Shown here: positions 26,348 through 34,896 of the stretch, piece after piece
Numbering within the stretch: the stretch's first letter is position 1
Layout of the letters: every line of letters starts with the position of its first letter
Assembly: GCA_910575405.1 (NCBI GenBank)
Contig: CAJTER010000002.1
Span: forward strand, 1-64,000
DNA: 64,000 nt
Direction of reading: 5' to 3'
DNA from: Clostridia bacterium
Lineage (GTDB): Bacteria > Bacillota > Clostridia > Peptostreptococcales > Anaerovoracaceae
Program-made: the position numbers and the translations under genes
Notes under the pieces: model-generated
Databases searched by the model: none
Seen by the model: the letters and a program-made list of their open reading frames with translations, nothing else
Told to the model about the DNA's origin: nothing

Positions 26348-28201
26348 ATGAAAAAGCTATTGGAGTATAAATTCCCGCAGGATCTGAAGAAACTGACGGA
26401 ATATGAGTTGGAAATTCTGGCTTATGAGATACGGGATTTTTTAATAAGCAATATATCAAAAACCGGGGGCCATCTCGCTTCCAACCTGGGTGTGGTAGAG
26501 CTTTCCATCGCACTGCACAGGGTCTTTGATACCCCAAAGGACAAGCTCATCTGGGATGTGGGCCATCAATCCTATGTTCACAAAATCCTGACAGGAAGAG
26601 CGGAGGATTTCTGTTCTCTGCGGCAGTGGGGAGGCATCAGTGGATTTCCAAAGGTCAAGGAAAGCGAATATGACACCTTTGACACCGGTCACAGCAGCAC
26701 ATCCATTTCTCTTGCCGCGGGAATGGCTGCGGCAAGAGATCTGTCCGGGGAGGACTTTCATGTTGCAGCAATAATTGGCGACGGAGCGCTTACCGGGGGA
26801 CTTGCTTATGAAGCTCTCAATAACGCGGGCGTTTCCAAGGCCAACATGCTGGTGGTGCTCAATGACAATGGAATGTCTATTTCACAAAACACAGGCGGCG
26901 TTTCCAAGTATCTGGGAAAGCTGCGCAGCTCTCAGAAATATACAGATCTGAAAAACAAGGTAAAAAAGAACGTCTCAGAAATTCCGGGAGTGGGAAAAGG
27001 CGTTGTGGCGGGGCTGCAGCACGTCAGAGATTCTCTCAAGTATGCGGTTTTGGACGGCATCATGTTCGAAGAGCTGGGCTTTAAATACTTTGGGCCCATA
27101 GATGGACACAATATGGGCGAGCTTTTAGAAGCGCTGAGTATGGCTAGGGAAGTGGAAGGGCCGGTATTTCTCCACGTTATTACCAAAAAAGGCAAGGGCT
27201 ATAAAAGTGCGGAGGAAACTCCCAGCAAGTATCATGGCACAGGTCCCTTTGATCCGACTACAGGGCTTCAGCACAGCACTGGCAGCGCGCCTTCTTGGTC
27301 AGAGGTTTTTGGAAAAAAGATTACTGCAATGGCAAAGGATAATAAGAAGATCGTGGCCATTGGAGCAGCTATGCTGGAGGGAACCGGCCTCAAGGGTTTT
27401 AAAAAACGATTCCCAAAGCGAACCTTTGATGTAGGAATTGCAGAGGGACATGCGGTTACCTTTGCAGCGGGCATGGCTGCCGGCGGATACCGGCCGGTTG
27501 TGGCCATTTATTCCACATTTTTGCAGCGGGCTTACGATCAGATTATGGAGGATGTGTGCCTACAGAATCTTCCGGTTCTCTTTGCAATTGACCGGGCTGG
27601 TATTGTAGGGGCGGATGGAGAGACCCATCACGGTATGTTCGATCTATCCTATCTGAACCATATGCCCAATATGACCATTTTGGCGCCGTCAGATAAGGAA
27701 GAGCTGGAAGACATGCTGGAATACGCCGTAACCCTTGACGGCCCCTGCGCTATCCGTTATCCCAGAGGAGAGGCAGCTGTCCTGGAATTTCATCAGCCGA
27801 TTAACGGAAGCCTTCTTTTGGAAGAAGGGAGAGATGTAGAAATCTGGGCAGTAGGAAATATGCTGCCTGCAGGAGCGGAAGTGCGCGAGCTGCTCAAAAG
27901 AAAGGGCATCGAAGCGGGGCTTATCAATGCCCGTTTTGTAAAGCCGCTGGATGAAAAAGCGATTCTGGCTTCTGCGGAACGGACAAAGCTCGTCGTTACG
28001 CTGGAGGATAATGTAATTACGGGCGGATTTGGCGAAAGCCTTGCGGCAGCCATGATGGAATCGCCTGTCAAAGTCCTGAATTTCGGCTGGCCGGATTGCT
28101 TTATTGAGCATGGAAGCTGCAGACAGCTCTTTGAAACCTACAAACTGGATCCAAAAAGTATTGCAGAAAGGATTTGTGAATATATTGAAAAACAGGCTTG
28201 A
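26348..28201 (+). CDS. dxs: 1-deoxy-D-xylulose-5-phosphate synthase
   Basis: First enzyme of the MEP isoprenoid pathway, thiamine diphosphate dependent, 617 residues. Motifs: GGHLASNLGVVELSIALH, IWDVGHQSYVHKIL, GHSSTSISLAAGMA, the ThDP motif IGDGALTGGLAYEALNNAG ... NDNGMSIS, and the C-terminal DRAGIVGADGETHHG and YPRGEA. The following tlyA gene starts inside its end. Confidence 0.97.
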   Translation: MKKLLEYKFPQDLKKLTEYELEILAYEIRDFLISNISKTGGHLASNLGVVELSIALHRVFDTPKDKLIWDVGHQSYVHKILTGRAEDFCSLRQWGGISGFPKVKESEYDTFDTGHSSTSISLAAGMAAARDLSGEDFHVAAIIGDGALTGGLAYEALNNAGVSKANMLVVLNDNGMSISQNTGGVSKYLGKLRSSQKYTDLKNKVKKNVSEIPGVGKGVVAGLQHVRDSLKYAVLDGIMFEELGFKYFGPIDGHNMGELLEALSMAREVEGPVFLHVITKKGKGYKSAEETPSKYHGTGPFDPTTGLQHSTGSAPSWSEVFGKKITAMAKDNKKIVAIGAAMLEGTGLKGFKKRFPKRTFDVGIAEGHAVTFAAGMAAGGYRPVVAIYSTFLQRAYDQIMEDVCLQNLPVLFAIDRAGIVGADGETHHGMFDLSYLNHMPNMTILAPSDKEELEDMLEYAVTLDGPCAIRYPRGEAAVLEFHQPINGSLLLEEGRDVEIWAVGNMLPAGAEVRELLKRKGIEAGLINARFVKPLDEKAILASAERTKLVVTLEDNVITGGFGESLAAAMMESPVKVLNFGWPDCFIEHGSCRQLFETYKLDPKSIAERICEYIEKQA

Positions 28202-28982
28202 TATTGTTTTGACAGAGCGGGGACTCTTTCCCTCCAGAGAGAAAGCCAAAGCATCCATTATGGCGGGAATCGTCTATGTGGATGGGCGGAAGGTGGACAA
28301 GGCAGGCACATCGGTAAAGGAAGACGCGGAGATTTATATCAAAGAAGACTTGTGCCCCTACGTCAGCCGGGGCGGTCTCAAGCTGGAAAAGGCTCTGGCA
28401 GCTTTTGATTTTAACCTGCAAAACGCTTTGTGCGCGGACATCGGTGCCAGCACAGGAGGCTTTACCGACTGCATGCTGCAAAAGGGCGCCAGAAAAGTCT
28501 TTGCCATCGATGTAGGCTACGGTCAGCTGGACTGGAAGCTGAGAAACGACGAGCGTGTAGTTAACATGGAAAAGACCAACATCCGCTATCTGGATACAGA
28601 GCAGATCGACCCTGCTCTTGACTTCATCAGCATCGACGTATCCTTTATCTCCCTGAAGCTGGTATTTCCTGTAGCCGCCAAAATGCTGGGAGAAAGTGGG
28701 AGCATCGTGTGCCTGGCGAAGCCTCAGTTTGAAGCAGGAAGAGAACAAGTAGGGAAAAAAGGAATCGTGCGGGATAAAAAGGTTCACCGGGAGGTCATTG
28801 AAAAGGTCATTGCCTACGGAGAGCAGCAGTCCCTTTACCCTAGCGGCCTGACCTACTCGCCTGTTACCGGGGCAAAGGGAAACATCGAATACCTGCTGCA
28901 TTTGAAAAAACAGCCTGGTGAAGGGATTTCGGCAGAGGATATCGAGGGTGTTGTCTGTTCTTCTCATGAGGAGCTGGAGTGA
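28176..28982 (+). CDS. tlyA: TlyA-family rRNA (cytidine-2'-O)-methyltransferase
   Basis: A 268-residue protein: an S4 RNA-binding domain at residues 1-65 (RLDIVLTERGLFPSREKAK, GIVYVDGRKVDKAG) and a FtsJ-type methyltransferase (ADIGASTGGFTDCMLQKGA, FAIDVGYGQLDWKL, DFISIDVSFISL, VCLAKPQFEAGRE). I choose GTG 28176, close after GAAAGGA; TTG 28185 is an alternative. TlyA methylates rRNA and in some bacteria confers capreomycin sensitivity. In many clostridia nadK, argR and recN follow; here the operon ends at transposon remnants. Confidence 0.93.
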   Translation: MNILKNRLDIVLTERGLFPSREKAKASIMAGIVYVDGRKVDKAGTSVKEDAEIYIKEDLCPYVSRGGLKLEKALAAFDFNLQNALCADIGASTGGFTDCMLQKGARKVFAIDVGYGQLDWKLRNDERVVNMEKTNIRYLDTEQIDPALDFISIDVSFISLKLVFPVAAKMLGESGSIVCLAKPQFEAGREQVGKKGIVRDKKVHREVIEKVIAYGEQQSLYPSGLTYSPVTGAKGNIEYLLHLKKQPGEGISAEDIEGVVCSSHEELE

Positions 28983-28989
28983 GAAGGGG

Positions 28990-29215
28990 GCAGTCCCCTT
29001 CGTGGTCTTGCCAGATTTCCGTTGATGTCCGTGATCGTCCCCGAAATCTTGATATTGGCCCCTTCCAGCATCTTCTGCAGCCGGTTCAGATCTCGGTTGC
29101 GCTCCCCAATCAGACTCTTGCGGTAGTGTACCAATTCCAGGAGCTCACGCTGATCCTTATCCGGGATGTAACTCGCCGTTGTTGCACCGAAGTCCCGTAT
29201 CTCCTGCTTGTTGCT
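28990..29215 (-). pseudogene. IS110-family transposase fragment
   Basis: On the minus strand the sequence reads [20 protein letters not shown], then SLIGERNRDLNRLQKMLEGA and NIKISGTITDINGN. This is the linker after the DEDD catalytic half of IS110-family (IS1111/ISLpl type) transposases. Only about 75 codons remain; both ends are cut off abruptly, at tlyA on one side and at a nuclease fragment on the other. Confidence 0.8.
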
Positions 29216-29222
29216 TTTTTTG

Positions 29223-29475
29223 AAACAGGCTCAGATCCATGAAGAAGTTACCTACGGGGATATGTATAGCAGTGGTGAGGACTTGTGGAATTTCTTGTAT
29301 TTTACAGGATATCTTACAAAAGAGAGTGAATATTTTGAGGAATCCTCTATCTTTTTGCGGGCACGTATACCGAATATAGAAGTAAAAACGATTTATCAGA
29401 ATAGGATTCTGAATTGGCTGAAAGCCACTATAAAGAAAGAAGATTTCCATGATTTGTACCTGGCAGTGGAAATAA
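29223..29475 (+). pseudogene. C-terminal fragment of an AAA-ATPase-like / PD-(D/E)XK protein
   Basis: A plus-strand frame reads [38 protein letters not shown], and [19 protein letters not shown]. This matches the region between the AAA-ATPase-like domain and the C-terminal PD-(D/E)XK nuclease domain of a family widespread in clostridia and Bacteroidota. The start of the gene is missing and the nuclease domain is lost after [10 protein letters not shown]. It abuts the IS110 remnant. Confidence 0.7.
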
Positions 29476-29890
29476 AGGCTTCGGATTCTGTGGATGATTT
29501 GGAAAATGACGGAGGTAAGAATGGAATCTTAGCAATTAATTGTTATATTGCGTTGTTTACCGGAGCCAGTATTCGTTTTTATGCAATTAAGAGAAACAAA
29601 GTTGGTGACCGACAGCTTTGATATGGGCTCTGTGTTGCTACACTGCACCGTATAATGCTCATATACGGTAAAGAAGCAAGCAACTGAAAACAAGCGCGCC
29701 ATCACCACACTATTCCGAATCAAAGACCAAAAGACAAGCATTGTGGAAATGTGTATAATAGGCTATGGAATCAAGGATAACTCTATTTACAGGAAATAGG
29801 AAATCTAAAGTGCAACTTTCCCACATCCTGCAAACAGAATTACCCACAATCCCCATTCAAACATCAATATCTGTCTTTTTGAAAATGAAA
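29476..29890. other. Decayed intergenic stretch
   Basis: About 400 bases without a recognisable gene. It contains a perfect 8-bp inverted repeat, ACCGTATA / TATACGGT (29647-29654 and 29662-29669), that could be an old transposon end or hairpin. Short frames on both strands do not resemble anything I know. Confidence 0.4.
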
Positions 29891-30331
29891 TTATTTGTAA
29901 TCATGTTGAATTTTATGATAGTCAGAAATGATATTTTCAAATGTGATATTCTTTAGGCTTTCACATAAATCATTGCTGATTTTCTGATAAGAACAATCCA
30001 ATACTTTGTGTATGTTTTTCCCTATGGGACATAACGGTGAGGGCAATGGGTGAACTCCGATAAGCTTAGAAGCGAAGTTCGGCTCTATTGCCTTGCATAT
30101 GCGGTATAATGTAATTTCATTTGGCAGACAATTCAATGTTGTACCACCTGTACCAAATTTAACAGATATTATACCATCTTTTTTCAACGAGCTTATGATT
30201 TTTCGGATTGTAACCGGGTTGATTCCAGTAGATAACGATAAAAGGTCACTGGTTACTTTTTGCGTATCTCCATATTCAAAAACAAAAATAAGACAATGAA
30301 TAGCAACAGAACATTTTGTACTGATATGCAT
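29891..30331 (-). CDS. Rrf2-family transcriptional regulator
   Basis: A 146-residue DNA-binding regulator. HISTKCSVAIHCLIFVFEYG opens the winged helix; TGINPVTIRKIISSLKKDGI is the recognition helix and wing. The C-terminal part contains one cysteine at SPLCPIGKNI and another at VLDCSYQKI, but not the three-cysteine Fe-S cluster motif of IscR. I choose ATG at 30331 (minus) because GGAGAAAAGCC precedes it. It is divergent from the flavodoxin-like gene at 30448 with twin operators between. Confidence 0.88.
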   Translation of the reverse strand: MHISTKCSVAIHCLIFVFEYGDTQKVTSDLLSLSTGINPVTIRKIISSLKKDGIISVKFGTGGTTLNCLPNEITLYRICKAIEPNFASKLIGVHPLPSPLCPIGKNIHKVLDCSYQKISNDLCESLKNITFENIISDYHKIQHDYK

Positions 30332-30377
30332 GGCTTTTCTCCTTCCTTTTTGAGATTGTACCATATATTCGCATTGG

Positions 30378-30435
30378 TGTAAATCTTGACGTTACATCAG
30401 AAGATTGCTATAATGGTGTAAATCTAAAAATTACA
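30378..30435 (+). promoter_or_regulatory. Promoter flanked by two identical-spacing Rrf2-type operators
   Basis: TTGACG (30386-30391), 17 bases, TATAAT (30409-30414). Two copies of TGTAA-N9-TTACA lie at 30378-30396 (over the -35) and 30417-30435 (just after the -10, touching the ribosome binding site), 39 bases apart. They share the direct repeat TGGTGTAAATCT. Position predicts repression by the divergent regulator. Confidence 0.8.
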
Positions 30436-30447
30436 GGAGGTGCAGAT

Positions 30448-30804
30448 ATGAAAGTTTCACAAATTGTTTTCAGCCCAACAGGAGGAACTGGTAGAGTCGC
30501 AGAAGTTATAACTCAAGCATGGGGAGGACCTGTAACAAAAATTGATTTATCCAATACGGAAACAGATTATTCGTCACTTCGCTTAGAAAAGGAAGATATT
30601 GCAATTATTGCTGTTCCCTCTTATGGCGGACGTGTGCCCAGTCTTGCTGCCCAAAGAATTTCCAATATTTACGGTAATCATACGCTACTCCTTCAGCCAG
30701 CCAATGGTCCGTTCTACGGCTGTGCGCAGCTTGTACGTTTGCCTCTACTCCGGTGCGCCCCTGGTTATACTAGGTCAGGCACGCAGATCCACGGCAGAGT
30801 ATAA
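30448..30804 (+). pseudogene. Truncated flavodoxin-like gene (EFR1-type N-terminus)
   Basis: The first 80 residues are a flavodoxin FMN-binding fold: MKVSQIVFSPTGGTGRVAEV (phosphate loop) and IAIIAVPSYGGRVPSLAAQR. Related clostridial proteins go on to a ferredoxin domain (EFR1 family). After NIYGNHT near 30690 the sequence changes to an unrelated frame with no family character and stops at 30804, so the gene is cut about one third of the way. Its promoter and operators are well kept. Confidence 0.7.
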
Positions 30805-30906
30805 TAATCCCAATTGGCTCCTCTGATTATTTGTATATTGGCTCTTTATACAGGCTCAATTATGATGTATGATAGGGACAACGTAATAACAAGGAAGGAT
30901 GGATTT

Positions 30907-32646
30907 ATGGACTATCGTTATATATTGCTTTCAAAGGAGCAGGTGTTCGGAGAAAACAAAACAGACGTAATCAGCGTGCTTGGTGCGGTGTGCGAAGTAT
31001 CGGATTTTGCAGTTGTTTCAGGTGCGGATACAGATGAAAACAGAACTGGTAAATGGTTTTTATCTTCGTCCCATGGTTATGGTGATATCTGCATGGCAGA
31101 TCAGCGTGGCAATCCGGTTGTGGCATATGCCACATCCCGCGGCAGCCTTCGTCCGGCGTTTCGATGTGAAGATATTTTAGCACTGCCATGTAATATGGCA
31201 AAGGATATTTCCGGCCTAGAGGAAGCGGAATTCGGCGAATACCCGCAGTATGCAGCGGACAAGAACTGTTCCGGGGAACTGGAGCGGGAATTTTCAGAAG
31301 GACTGCTGAGAAAAACCGGGAAAAAGTATCTTGCGCAGTATGATGAGTTTCAATATGACGGAGGCAAATATATCCGAGTACTGTATACGGCAGGAGATGC
31401 GTGTTTGTTATCTGATGGAAGAACCTGTAAGCAGGATGACATCGTATGGATAAAGGTCTCTCCGGTGAAATGGCTGTATGACGCAAAGGCAGGTCTTCTG
31501 ATCAGCAGGACGATCCTTGTGTCGGGAGTGCTGTTTTCCGCCGAACAGTATTATGATGGAGATTTTGAAAAGACCGCGGCTTACAATTTCCTAAACGATA
31601 CCTTCGCAAAGGATCTGATCCCTAGTGTGCTTCGCAAAATGACGTTGGAGGAACAGGCGGAATATGAGGGAGAAGCAAAAAGGGCGGCAAGGCGGAGAAA
31701 CCCATATGGCCTGAATTTTGACACGGTCAGTGAAGAAGATATTATAAGGGGCGCCATAGAAAGCAATGTGGCTGTCTTCCTGCACGGCCCCTCATCGGAA
31801 GGCAAAAGCGCCAGAGTAAAGCAGATTGATCCAACCTGTGAGATCCTTTATCTCCGCAACGCTACACCAGACAGTCTGAATGGCAGGAGCGTGTATAATC
31901 AGTCCACCGGAGAAATGCTCGATATCCCGCCTACATGGTTTAAGAAAGTAAAGGAACGATGCGAACAGGAGTCTGACAAGCTTCATATCGTTTTCTTTGA
32001 TGAAATAAACAACGCATTGCCAAGCATTCAGGGCATGGCATTCAATATCGTGCTGAACCGGGAAGTGAACGGTATCTGGAAATTGCCTGAAAATGCGAGA
32101 ATTGTGGCGGCAGGAAACGATATGCAGGATTCATTGGCGGCAAATGCCATAGCGGCACCGCTTTTTAACAGATTCGCCCATGTATATATCCATACTACAA
32201 CGGAAATGTGGTTGAAATGGGCTCGCAAAAATAAGATACATCCGGCAATCTATTCCTATATCGCGTATCGGAGAGGCGAAACACTGCGCAGCAAGTATGA
32301 CGGAGAAAAACCAAACGCGGATCCGAGAAAGTGGGAAATGGCCTCAAAAATGCTTTATGCCACAGGCAAGCCGGAAATGCTGCGCTCGCTGGTCGGCGAA
32401 GATATTACCGAAGAATTTGTACAATTCTGCAACCAGCCTTTGATTACACTGGAAGATGTACGGAAGGGAAATTACAGCGACAGCGAAATAGAAAAACTGA
32501 ACACCGCCCAAAGATACGCGACAACGGTGGGATTATCACAGGCTGATGATGAAGAGCTGGACGCCGTAAGGCGCTTTGTAACCAAACTCGGAGAAGAGTT
32601 CAAAGCTTTATTCGATTCCTTTGTCCTTTCGGAGGAAGAAAAATGA
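30907..32646 (+). CDS. MoxR-type AAA+ ATPase with N-terminal DUF6273-like domain
   Basis: A 579-residue protein. Residues about 100-240 look like a DUF6273-type domain (VWIKVSPVKWLYDAKAGLLI; YNFLNDTFAKDLIP). Residues about 280-470 are a dynein-related/MoxR ATPase with Walker A-like GPSSEGKSARVK near residue 294 and Walker B IVFFDEINN near residue 365, and a sensor region AAGNDMQDS. I choose ATG 30907 after AAGGAAGG; the longer frame upstream has no site. It overlaps by 4 bases with a gene for a metallopeptidase/VWA protein, the usual partner of such ATPases. Confidence 0.85.
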   Translation: MDYRYILLSKEQVFGENKTDVISVLGAVCEVSDFAVVSGADTDENRTGKWFLSSSHGYGDICMADQRGNPVVAYATSRGSLRPAFRCEDILALPCNMAKDISGLEEAEFGEYPQYAADKNCSGELEREFSEGLLRKTGKKYLAQYDEFQYDGGKYIRVLYTAGDACLLSDGRTCKQDDIVWIKVSPVKWLYDAKAGLLISRTILVSGVLFSAEQYYDGDFEKTAAYNFLNDTFAKDLIPSVLRKMTLEEQAEYEGEAKRAARRRNPYGLNFDTVSEEDIIRGAIESNVAVFLHGPSSEGKSARVKQIDPTCEILYLRNATPDSLNGRSVYNQSTGEMLDIPPTWFKKVKERCEQESDKLHIVFFDEINNALPSIQGMAFNIVLNREVNGIWKLPENARIVAAGNDMQDSLAANAIAAPLFNRFAHVYIHTTTEMWLKWARKNKIHPAIYSYIAYRRGETLRSKYDGEKPNADPRKWEMASKMLYATGKPEMLRSLVGEDITEEFVQFCNQPLITLEDVRKGNYSDSEIEKLNTAQRYATTVGLSQADDEELDAVRRFVTKLGEEFKALFDSFVLSEEEK

Positions 32647-33809
32647 TATACGATATGGCGGCATTAAAGCGAAAAGTGTTGTCGATGTATCCATTCTTTG
32701 GCAGCATTGCCGCAGACGTGGAATGCTGGGAAACGGATGAGATAGAAACGATAAAAAGCAAAGGAGCGGATATCTTCTACAATCCGCGATATATAGCGGG
32801 ACTTTCTGATAATGACCAGATGTTCCTGCTGTCCCATGAGCTGTGTCATATAGCCTTGGATCACGCTTCCCGAGGAAAGGGCAAGGATCCTGTGATCTGG
32901 CATACAGCTGCCGACGCGGTGATCAATCAGATGCTGAAACGCGATGGTTTGTCCATTATCAGAGGCGGTGTCGATTATCCGGAAGCCATAGATTATGATA
33001 CGGAGCAATACTATGAAATTCTTCTTCGGGAAAAGCTGGAGATCGAGTTGCTGGGCGGACAGCTGGAAGGCGAGGAAAATCCTGCAGGCAGTGAAGGCGG
33101 TGGAGATCAGGATGCTCCTGAAAAAGATGACGACGACGATCAAAATTCGGAAACTGATCAGCAGCTTATCCAAGGGGATGAAAAAAAGCGGGACGAGGAT
33201 GATCCCGATGACGAAGAAGATTTGGTCGAGGGCGTTAAGTCAGCCGCCGGAAATGCGGTTCGCAGGGACACCAGGGCGGTATCTGAAATTGGGACTGCCC
33301 CGCCGATGATCGATTGGCGGATTTTGCTCCGGGATACTGTAAATCGTGGCCTTGATTGGTCCTATGCGAATGCTGTTATTGAAGACGATGGGATCGTGAG
33401 GCCCGTTCTGGAAGAAATCGCTGTGCCTGAGACCGAAATCGTATTGGATACCAGTTGGTCGGTAGATGAAGCACTGCTTAGAAGTTTTTTAAGGGAGTGC
33501 AAAAATATCCTGCAGTTTTCCAGATTAAAGGTAGGGTGTTTTGATACGGAGTTTTATGGCTTTCAGGATATCCGAACGGAAAATGATATTGAGGAAATGG
33601 TTTTTGAAGGCGGCGGCGGCACAGACTTCAATACAGCAGTGAATGCCTTCACACTTCGCGTTGATAATCGGATCATCCTCACAGACGGAGAAGGCCCGGA
33701 GCCGGACAACTATTTGGACGCTATCTGGGTGACCTATGGTGACAATGTCATCGAGCCGGCAGGCGGCACGGTCATTCATATTGAAATGAGCGCAGAAAAT
33801 AAAAAATAA
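32643..33809 (+). CDS. DUF2201-type putative metallopeptidase with C-terminal VWA-like domain
   Basis: A 388-residue protein. The N-terminal domain carries the zinc motif FLLSHELCHIALDH (HExxH near residue 66) and a second conserved HTAADAVIN. An acidic linker follows (residues 140-200, many D and E). The C-terminal VWA-like domain has the MIDAS-type IVLDTSWSVD near residue 268 and FEGGGGTDFNTAV. Probably the substrate-binding or effector partner of the ATPase at 30907; ATG lies within its last codons. A terminator follows at once, so the two genes form a unit. Confidence 0.85.
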   Translation: MIYDMAALKRKVLSMYPFFGSIAADVECWETDEIETIKSKGADIFYNPRYIAGLSDNDQMFLLSHELCHIALDHASRGKGKDPVIWHTAADAVINQMLKRDGLSIIRGGVDYPEAIDYDTEQYYEILLREKLEIELLGGQLEGEENPAGSEGGGDQDAPEKDDDDDQNSETDQQLIQGDEKKRDEDDPDDEEDLVEGVKSAAGNAVRRDTRAVSEIGTAPPMIDWRILLRDTVNRGLDWSYANAVIEDDGIVRPVLEEIAVPETEIVLDTSWSVDEALLRSFLRECKNILQFSRLKVGCFDTEFYGFQDIRTENDIEEMVFEGGGGTDFNTAVNAFTLRVDNRIILTDGEGPEPDNYLDAIWVTYGDNVIEPAGGTVIHIEMSAENKK

Positions 33810-33824
33810 TAGTGTGGGTTAAAT

Positions 33825-33865
33825 GGCATTAAATTAACTTAAATGGTTCGTTTAATGCCTTTTTC
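33825..33865 (+). terminator. Terminator after the MoxR/VWA pair
   Basis: A perfect 9-bp stem, GGCATTAAA (33825-33833) with TTTAATGCC (33851-33859), followed by six T. The 17-base loop can form extra AAC/GTT pairs. Confidence 0.88.
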
Positions 33866-34083
33866 CAAACAAAAATGAACAACCAAGCTCGGTTCACTTG
33901 CAGTTGATTCTCTTATTATGGCACTATTCACATAAATACCTCCATTTATTATAATTTGTTAAATACAGAATATCACAAAAATATGAACATTTCTACCGGC
34001 TTATCTCGGTCATTGCATAGTTGAACCCTCCCCGTATATCCAATTTGAACCCCCTCAAGGCAAAATCAAAATGTATAAATCAG
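33866..34083. other. Intergenic stretch
   Basis: About 220 bases. On the minus strand GGAGGT precedes a 28-codon frame (GTG AAT AGT GCC ...) that runs into the terminator; I do not recognise it and it may be the start of a deleted gene. Nothing else stands out. Confidence 0.3.
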
Positions 34084-34795
34084 CTACAAATCTTCCAGTT
34101 CCTGCTGCACTTGTTGGAGAAAAGTATTGGAGGCTCTTGAAAGAACCTGGTATTTTTTCCATACAATGCAAAGTTCTGCTTCCAGAGCAGGAAAAAGCGG
34201 TTTAAAACACAGATTGCCGTTACCTGTTGTATTGATGAGTTTATCTAATGCGATCACATATCCAAATCCTTTTTTTACAAATTGGGCGGCATTATAGACC
34301 AGATCATAAGTAGCGACAATATTTAATTTTGAAAGGTCTGTTTTCAGCCAGCGGGCTGTCTTTTCGCATAAGCACGCCCCACAGGTCTTTCATTGGAAGC
34401 CGGATATAATCGTACTTGCTTATATCTGTCGGGCCTACCAAAAGCCCGAAATCAATCAGACCTTTATCCAGCTTTTCCATGACACGTTCTGCGTCACCAC
34501 TGTAAATATGGTAATGGATCAACGGATGTTTTCTTTGTAAATTCTGGGCTGCCTGTGCGAGAAAAGAAATTGCTTCTGTTTCCCCGCAGCCAATATGAAT
34601 TTCCCCGTTGATGTTTTCGTTGGAAGAAGCCAGCTCCGCTTTTGTCTTTTCCATTAGATCAACTAATTCTTCCGCCTCTAAATCCTTTAATTGTCTGGAA
34701 AGCGGTGGCTGAGTCATGCGGAGTGCTTCTGCCGCTTTTGTTATGCTTTCTTCCCGTGATACTGCAAGAAAATATTGTAATACTCGAATATCCAA
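34084..34795 (-). pseudogene. LysR-family regulator with two internal deletions
   Basis: The N-terminal HTH is clear (MDIRVLQYFLAVSREESITK, MTQPPLSRQLKDLE). It then jumps directly to AEELVDLMEKTKAEL, so roughly 27 residues covering the wing and linker are missing. The effector domain continues to VLMRKDSPLAE, where the frame changes; the other frame continues LKTDLSKLNIVATYDLVYN to the stop at 34084. Between these about 30 more residues are missing. It is divergent from the dehydratase-type gene and was probably its regulator. Confidence 0.82.
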
Positions 34796-34896
34796 ATAAA
34801 AATCCTCCTCGCTTTTATGGGTCCTTTATTTATTGTACGGAAACAATACATACTTGAAAGGTGGATTTATAATGATTTCAGTGGAGGTGATTCAAT

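Noticed and set aside
28101-28967. 288-codon minus-strand frame opposite tlyA
   Set aside because: Antisense of a well-conserved methyltransferase; no start signal.
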